Shown here: positions 58,121 to 64,000 of the stretch, piece by piece
Layout: each line of letters starts with the position of its first letter
Position numbering within the stretch: position 1 is the first letter of the stretch
Source of the DNA: Paenarthrobacter sp. GOM3
Lineage (GTDB): Bacteria; Actinomycetota; Actinomycetes; Actinomycetales; Micrococcaceae
NCBI RefSeq assembly: GCF_018215265.2
Contig: NZ_CP136562.1
Span: forward strand, 3,472,001-3,536,000
Direction of reading: 5' to 3'
Length of the DNA stretch: 64,000 nucleotides
Made by a program: the position numbers and the translations under genes
Notes under the pieces: generated by a model
The model's input: the letters and a program-made list of their open reading frames with translations, nothing else
Told to the model about the DNA's origin: nothing
The model's database searches: none

Positions 58121-58138
58121 AGAAAGCGTTTTCTCAGA
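58121..58138. promoter_or_regulatory. LacI-type operator between the uronate operon and lacI
   Basis: TGAGAAAGCGTTTTCTCA, palindromic except for one position pair. Best copy of the family. It could control both the operon and the regulator gene. Confidence 0.8.
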
Positions 58139-58216
58139 GCGTTATAAGCTTTGTATCAAGACTCTGGTGGTCACGTCAACCATTGCTCCAACGACGGAGC
58201 AAACGGGAGGCGGCCA

Positions 58217-59260
58217 ATGGGAAGGGGCCACATGGCACGCAGGAACACCAACAGGCGCGTCGGGATCGCCGACGTCGCGGAGAAGGCGGGCGTCTCGCAC
58301 GCCACCGTGTCACGCGTCATGAACGGTAACGCCGCCGTGGACCCCGGCATCGCCGCGCGCGTCCGGGCCGCCGCGGCCGAACTGAAGTACCAACCCAACC
58401 CGGTAGGCCGCAGCCTTGCGCTGGGCAAGACAGACACCATCGGCATCGTGGTTCCGGACCTGGCCAACCCCACGTTCCAGGCCATCCTTCGCGGGCTCAG
58501 CATCGCAGCCGCGCAGGACGGGTATCGCGTCCTCATTGCCGATTCCTCCGAAGTCACCAGCGAGGAAGCGATCCTTGCCGGCGAGGCCCGGCGGCGCTGC
58601 GACGGCGTGGTCCTCTGCGCACCCCGAATGTCAGATGCCGAACTCGAGGAACTCGCTCCAACCCTGCATCCGCTGGTGCTCATCAACCGCACCACCGTGG
58701 CCACCAATACGCCCAGCTTGAGCGTGGACTACGGCCAGGGAATTCAGGAATTGGCCCAGCATTTGGTCTCCCTGGGCCACCGACGGCTGGCGTTCCTCTC
58801 CGGCCCCGAGCACAGCGCATCTAACCGCCAACGTCTGGTGGGGCTTGACCAATTCCGGGCCAAGCACCCGGAGATCGAACTGCAAATGCTCCACGGCGGC
58901 TCCAACTTCGACTCCGGTCACGAATCCACCGAAGCCATCATCGCCAGCGGTGCCACGGGAATTTTGGCCTTCAACGACCTCGTTGCCATGGGGCTGCTCA
59001 GCGGTCTCCACGAACGCGGAGTGCGCGTGCCGGAAGACATCTCCGTGACGGGCTTCGACGACATCCCGTTCGCGAAATACACCACTCCCCCACTGACCAC
59101 GGCAGCCGTACCCATCAACGAGCTCGGAAGCCTGGCGTGGCGGCGCATGCGCGAACAGATCCAGCAGGCCGGGGAAGCAGCCACCCAGGCGCAGGATGAG
59201 TTCTCGCCCAGGGTGGAGATCCGCAAGAGCACCGCGGCGCCCGCCCTCAAGCCCGCCTAG
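58217..59260 (+). CDS. LacI-family transcriptional regulator of the island
   Basis: 347 residues from the ATG at 58217 with GGGAGG six bases upstream; 58232 is an alternative. Helix-turn-helix IADVAEKAGVSHATVSRVMN (about 17-36), then a sugar-binding periplasmic-protein-like domain beginning TIGIVVPDLANPTFQAIL and including TGFDDIPFAKYTTPPLTT. It should repress until a sugar ligand binds. The near-identical operators spread over the island make it the prime candidate regulator; that link is inferred. Confidence 0.9.
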   Translation: MGRGHMARRNTNRRVGIADVAEKAGVSHATVSRVMNGNAAVDPGIAARVRAAAAELKYQPNPVGRSLALGKTDTIGIVVPDLANPTFQAILRGLSIAAAQDGYRVLIADSSEVTSEEAILAGEARRRCDGVVLCAPRMSDAELEELAPTLHPLVLINRTTVATNTPSLSVDYGQGIQELAQHLVSLGHRRLAFLSGPEHSASNRQRLVGLDQFRAKHPEIELQMLHGGSNFDSGHESTEAIIASGATGILAFNDLVAMGLLSGLHERGVRVPEDISVTGFDDIPFAKYTTPPLTTAAVPINELGSLAWRRMREQIQQAGEAATQAQDEFSPRVEIRKSTAAPALKPA

Positions 59261-59264
59261 AAAT

Positions 59265-59329
59265 GCAACGCGGGGTCACTTACGGCCCATGTTGCGCCCC
59301 ATTATGGGCCGAAAGTGACCCCGCGTTGC
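59265..59329. repeat. 65-bp palindrome between convergent regulator genes
   Basis: 17-bp perfect arms (59265-59281 with 59313-59329) and an inner 8-bp pair CGGCCCAT/ATGGGCCG (59283-59290, 59304-59311). It runs over the last codons of the GntR-family gene. It may terminate both genes; its size and near-symmetry also suggest a dispersed palindromic element. Confidence 0.75.
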
Positions 59330-60029
59330 TCTCATTCCCGGCAGCCTGCGAGCCCACTCCGGCCTCCGCGTAGAAGCCCTGGATGTGGGCCGCCACAAGC
59401 TGGGCTGCCTTGCCGCCGTCGTTGTTGTTCACGGCGTTCAGGATGGCGCGATGTTCGGCGCGAAGCCTGGTGGAAGTCGCGTTCCAATCGGGCAGGTTTT
59501 CCGTCAAAGTGCTTGCGTAGTTCTCGATTGCGCCCCTCAGCGAGGCCATCATGGCGCTGACCACCGAGTTGCCGGCAGCCTGGGCTAGTGCCACGTGGAA
59601 CCGGGCGTCGAGGGCAAGGAACGTGTCGATGTCCGGGGCCTCATCCATTTGGTCCAGCAGCGCGGCAGCTTCCTCCAAAGCGGGAACCCCCACCTGGGCC
59701 CGTTCGGCCGCCCAGGATTCCAGCAGCACGCGGGTCTCCACAATGTCGGCCACCGGAAGATGACGGGTGGCCACATGCAACCGGAGGGTTGAACCCAGGG
59801 CGGACCCAGGCTCTGCGATGACCACCGTTCCGGCGTCCTTACCGGAACCGACACCGGCTCGGACCACCCCCATTGCCTCAAGGATCCTGACGGCTTCGCG
59901 CACGGAAGTCCGTGAAACGTGAAGCTGCTCGGCCATGGCACGCTCGCCCGGCAGCCTGCCCCCGAGGGTGAGGTCTCCATCAGACAGCTGCTTCTCGATC
60001 CACTGCAGGACCAACTCGTGCGTACGCAT
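59280..60029 (-). CDS. lldR: FadR-subfamily GntR regulator, LldR-like
   Basis: 249 residues. N-terminal winged helix (about 18-70) with LPGERAMAEQLHVSRTSVRE; C-terminal helical FCD domain for an organic acid ligand. Divergent to lldD, with two perfect operators between. The -10 TAGTAT lies seven bases from the ATG and the operator covers its upstream part, so it should repress itself and lldD until lactate is present. Confidence 0.87.
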   Translation of the reverse strand: MRTHELVLQWIEKQLSDGDLTLGGRLPGERAMAEQLHVSRTSVREAVRILEAMGVVRAGVGSGKDAGTVVIAEPGSALGSTLRLHVATRHLPVADIVETRVLLESWAAERAQVGVPALEEAAALLDQMDEAPDIDTFLALDARFHVALAQAAGNSVVSAMMASLRGAIENYASTLTENLPDWNATSTRLRAEHRAILNAVNNNDGGKAAQLVAAHIQGFYAEAGVGSQAAGNESNAGSLSAHNGAQHGP

Positions 60030-60043
60030 ATCCGAAATACTAG

Positions 60044-60073
60044 TTGATGTGGTCCAACCACATGGATTACAGT
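60044..60073 (+). promoter_or_regulatory. lldD promoter
   Basis: TTGATG (60044-60049), 18-bp spacer, TACAGT (60068-60073). Operator 1 fills the spacer and operator 2 follows the -10. Confidence 0.55.
60047..60063. promoter_or_regulatory. LldR operator 1
   Basis: ATGTGGTCCAACCACAT, perfect 7-bp arms with a 3-bp centre; the FadR-family TGGTnnnACCA pattern. Confidence 0.85.
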
Positions 60074-60087
60074 GTGGTTAGACCACA
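60073..60087. promoter_or_regulatory. LldR operator 2
   Basis: TGTGGTTAGACCACA, perfect 6-bp arms with a 3-bp centre, centred 25 bp from operator 1. Confidence 0.8.
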
Positions 60088-60106
60088 GACTTCAAGGGAG
60101 AACCTC

Positions 60107-61438
60107 ATGACCGAGACACTGGATCCCAAGCTCACGGCCGCCCCCGCCAACGCCGGCAGCGACGAAAACGTGACCCGCGCGCCCCAGCCGCAGCCCGCCG
60201 TCGCGCAGCCACCGGCACTCAAGCGCCGCGTACCCAAGGTCTCCGACCTGGCGCCGCTGATGCAGTTCAAGAAGCCGGAATTCAGCAAGGCCGCCCGCCT
60301 CAGGCGCGCCAGCACCATCTGGGAACTGCGTGAGATCGCCAAGCGCCGCACCCCGCAGGCACCCTTCGACTACACCGATGGCGCTGCAGAAGAAGAGATC
60401 ACGCTGCGCCGTGCGCGGCAGGCTTTCCAGGACATCGAATTCCGGCCGGGCATCCTTCGCGATGTGTCCAGGATCGACCTCCGAACGGACATCCTGGGCC
60501 AGGAATCACGCCTCCCGTTCGGCATCGCGCCCACCGGTTTCACCCGCATGATGCAGTCTGAAGGCGAATACGCCGGCTCGCAGGCAGCCGAAGCCGCAGG
60601 CATTCCCTACACCCTGTCCACCATGGGCACAGCATCCATCGAGGACGTCGCCGCTGCCGCGCCGAACGGCCGAAACTGGTTCCAGCTGTACCTGTGGACG
60701 GACCGCGACCGCTCACTGGAACTCATCGAGCGGGCCGCGAAGGCAGGCAACGACACCCTCATGGTCACCGTGGACACCGCAGTAGCCGGAGCCCGCCTGC
60801 GCGATGTCCGCAACGGCATGACCATTCCGCCGGCCCTGACCCTCAAGACCGTGCTTGACGCGTCCTACCGCCCGGCATGGTGGTTCAACTTCCTCACGCA
60901 CGAGCCCCTGACATTCGCCTCGCTCTCCCGCTACACGGGCACTGTGGCGGACCTTATCAACTCCATGTTCGACCCCACCCTGACCTACGAGGACCTCGAC
61001 TGGCTGCGGGAAACCTGGAAGGGCAAGCTGGTGGTCAAGGGCATCCAGACCGTCGAAGACGCCCGCCGTGTGGTTGACCACGGCGCCGACGGCATCATCC
61101 TGTCCAACCATGGCGGCCGCCAACTGGACCGCGCCCCCATCCCGTTCCACCTGCTGCCGGAGGTTACGTCGGCACTGAAGGCGGACAACAGCAAGGCCGC
61201 GGTCATCCTGGACACAGGCATCATGAGTGGCGCCGACATCGTGGCAGCCCTGGCCTTGGGGGCGGACTTTGCGCTGATCGGGCGCGCCTACCTCTACGGC
61301 CTGATGGCCGGGGGCCGCGAAGGCGTGGACCGGACCATCCAGATCCTCGAAAAGGACATGACCCGAACCATGGCACTCCTGGGCGTCAGCAAGGTGGCGG
61401 ACCTGAACCCGGACCACGTCCGGCTGCTGCAGCGCTGA
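60107..61438 (+). CDS. lldD: FMN-dependent L-lactate dehydrogenase
   Basis: 443 residues from the ATG at 60107 with AAGGGAG upstream. A Pro/Ala-rich N-terminal extension (about 1-60) precedes the TIM-barrel alpha-hydroxy acid oxidase domain: [50 protein letters not shown] (catalytic His region) and [20 protein letters not shown]. It oxidises L-lactate to pyruvate and passes electrons to quinone. The operators and divergent LldR support lactate over other 2-hydroxy acids. Confidence 0.9.
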   Translation: MTETLDPKLTAAPANAGSDENVTRAPQPQPAVAQPPALKRRVPKVSDLAPLMQFKKPEFSKAARLRRASTIWELREIAKRRTPQAPFDYTDGAAEEEITLRRARQAFQDIEFRPGILRDVSRIDLRTDILGQESRLPFGIAPTGFTRMMQSEGEYAGSQAAEAAGIPYTLSTMGTASIEDVAAAAPNGRNWFQLYLWTDRDRSLELIERAAKAGNDTLMVTVDTAVAGARLRDVRNGMTIPPALTLKTVLDASYRPAWWFNFLTHEPLTFASLSRYTGTVADLINSMFDPTLTYEDLDWLRETWKGKLVVKGIQTVEDARRVVDHGADGIILSNHGGRQLDRAPIPFHLLPEVTSALKADNSKAAVILDTGIMSGADIVAALALGADFALIGRAYLYGLMAGGREGVDRTIQILEKDMTRTMALLGVSKVADLNPDHVRLLQR

Positions 61439-61455
61439 CCTGGTGGGTGAGGGCG

Positions 61456-62895
<1,440 letters not shown>

Positions 62896-62960
62896 TCACT
62901 GCGGAGTTAACACAACCGTAGAAAATCGTTGGGAAATCAAGGGGGTGGCAGACTACAAAG

Positions 62961-62975
62961 AACTCACAATGTGAG
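62961..62975. promoter_or_regulatory. palindrome upstream of gdhA
   Basis: ACTCACAATGTGAGT, perfect 7-bp arms around one base, 168-182 bases before the gdhA start and 23 bases beyond the end of the ArsR-type gene. A candidate operator or part of a terminator. The 204-bp gap also holds the stem GGCGGGAC/GTCCCGCC at 62825-62845 in the gdhA leader. Confidence 0.4.
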
Positions 62976-62997
62976 TAGGATCACGCCAGGTTGCCCG

Positions 62998-63531
62998 CTA
63001 CCGCTTGCGGCCGAATTTGGGCAGGTTGGGAAGGTTCGGGAGATTGGCGAGGAGGTCGGCGGCCTTCGTGGCAGCCCGCCCCACGGTACGGCCAATCTGC
63101 TGGGGAACTGTGTCATCGGACGTCAGGTCCAAGGAAACCGGAGTCCCACTTGCATGGACTTTGACAGCCTGGCCCACTGCGTCCGCGCGGGTGGGCGCAA
63201 CCTCAGGCGCCGTGCTCGGCGCAGCGGCAGCCACCTCGCTGGAAGGCACGACGGCGGCGGGTGCCGCGGGTCCGACGTCGAACGTTTCAAGCCAACTCAC
63301 CACACCGGCGAGCGGCTTGGGATTCAGTGCGTAAAAACGCTTCTGGCCCTGCGCGCGCATGCTGACGAGGTCCGCCTCGCGGAGCACTTTCAAATGCTTG
63401 GAGATTGTGGGCTGGCTTGCAGCCAGTTCTTCCACCAGTTCGCCTACAGCTTTATCCCCAGAGCGGAGGGAGACCAGAATGTCGCGCCTGGTTGCCTCAG
63501 CTATGACGGCAAATACGTCGTCAGTCACCAT
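62998..63531 (-). CDS. ArsR-family helix-turn-helix regulator
   Basis: 177 residues from the ATG at 63531 with GGGAGG upstream. Winged helix about 1-80: VFAVIAEATRRDILVSLRSG, then AASQPTISKHLKVLREADLV. No ArsR metal-site cysteines. The C terminus (about 90-177) is Ala/Pro/Val-rich and ends NLPNLPNLPKFGRKR, an unusual extension. Target unknown. The frame continues upstream but has no coding character there. Confidence 0.82.
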   Translation of the reverse strand: MVTDDVFAVIAEATRRDILVSLRSGDKAVGELVEELAASQPTISKHLKVLREADLVSMRAQGQKRFYALNPKPLAGVVSWLETFDVGPAAPAAVVPSSEVAAAAPSTAPEVAPTRADAVGQAVKVHASGTPVSLDLTSDDTVPQQIGRTVGRAATKAADLLANLPNLPNLPKFGRKR

Positions 63532-63622
63532 GCCTCCCACCCTAGCGACATATACGCCAAATGGCATCCCTATTTCGTTGTGATGCGGGCTGCACACACG
63601 AGGTCGCGCGGGCGACGCCCAC

Positions 63623-64000
63623 TCAATCGAACCAGGGATCCAGGCCGTACAACGGGAAGATCTCCTTGCGGGTGGCGATGACCGTCCGATCAACCTCATC
63701 GGCGGGATCGTAGCCAACCTCCCACGAGCGCCACCACACATCCACGTCGTCGCCCATTTTCTCCGGCGCCCACACCCCATACGTTTCCTTCACGTACGTC
63801 CGCCACGCTTCCGGGACGGGCGTGCTCAGCGGGACCGGCCGTTGGGTCACCATGCCGATCAGGTGGCTCCAGGCCCTGGGCACCACGCCCGTGACGTCGT
63901 AGCCGCCTCCCCCGGTGGCGATCCAGCGGTTGTCGCAGTAGCGGGCGGCGAGGCTACCGACGGCGGATGCCGCCTCGCGCTGTCCGTCGACGCTGAGGTT
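63623..64000 (-). CDS. C-terminal part of an AcuC-like histone deacetylase-family protein (cut by window edge)
   Basis: The frame is open to the window edge. The stretch WIATGGGGYDVTGVVPRAW contains the GGGGYD signature of the histone deacetylase/AcuC family, and the C terminus fits actinobacterial acetoin-utilisation AcuC proteins. They deacetylate lysines, for example on acetyl-CoA synthetase. Only about 125 codons are present, so the start and the zinc ligands cannot be seen. Confidence 0.78.
   Translation of the reverse strand, partial: NLSVDGQREAASAVGSLAARYCDNRWIATGGGGYDVTGVVPRAWSHLIGMVTQRPVPLSTPVPEAWRTYVKETYGVWAPEKMGDDVDVWWRSWEVGYDPADEVDRTVIATRKEIFPLYGLDPWFD

Overview
The window is a stretch of high-G+C Gram-positive chromosome. 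Gene content fits an Arthrobacter-type member of the Micrococcaceae (Arthrobacter, Paenarthrobacter or Pseudarthrobacter). The pointers are menaquinone genes, a System II (Res/Ccs) cytochrome c maturation operon, Rex, BldC, bS22, many GTG and TTG starts, and -10 boxes placed exactly six bases before start codons (leaderless messages). The genus is an inference from content and style, not from a marker gene.

Layout. Bases 1-5300 hold the end of a CPBP protease gene, menB-menE-menA and small membrane proteins. Bases 5298-14614 are a five-gene minus-strand cluster: a membrane-anchored Hsp70-like protein, a LuxR regulator, an IniB-like repeat protein and two dynamin-like GTPases. It resembles the mycobacterial iniBAC envelope-stress operon with its own chaperone-like and regulatory genes. 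Bases 14789-19613 encode cytochrome c maturation (histidine phosphatase, ResA, CcdA, ResB, CcsB). Bases 19818-26058 hold YceI, two proline-rich membrane proteins, Rex, a glutaredoxin, a HAD phosphatase, a DUF559 nuclease-like gene set among 32-bp repeats, the 32-residue ribosomal protein bS22 and BldC. aroG (DAHP synthase) follows, with an unannotated aromatic-rich leader peptide in front of it.

Bases 27554-59260 are a large carbohydrate-catabolic island that looks directed at pectin or rhamnogalacturonan side chains and uronates. It has three binding-protein-dependent sugar importers without an ATPase gene, two YesL-like proteins, a CE7 and a CE12-like esterase, a DUF1961 protein, a GH42 beta-galactosidase, two Gfo/Idh/MocA-PmoA fusion paralogues, an alpha/beta-hydrolase that has lost its nucleophile, and an M24-like protein that has lost metal ligands. 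A linear operon can take uronate or aldarate to 2-oxoglutarate (dehydrogenase, enolase-superfamily enzyme, KdgD, semialdehyde dehydrogenase). Near-identical LacI-type operators stand before most of these units and before the lacI gene at 58217, so the island is probably one regulon.

Bases 59280-64000 carry an lldR-lldD lactate module with two clear palindromic operators, gdhA, an ArsR-type regulator and the C-terminal end of an AcuC-like deacetylase. No rRNA, tRNA, transposase, integrase or CRISPR array was recognised. Function assignments rest on motif reading and gene context; no database search was run.
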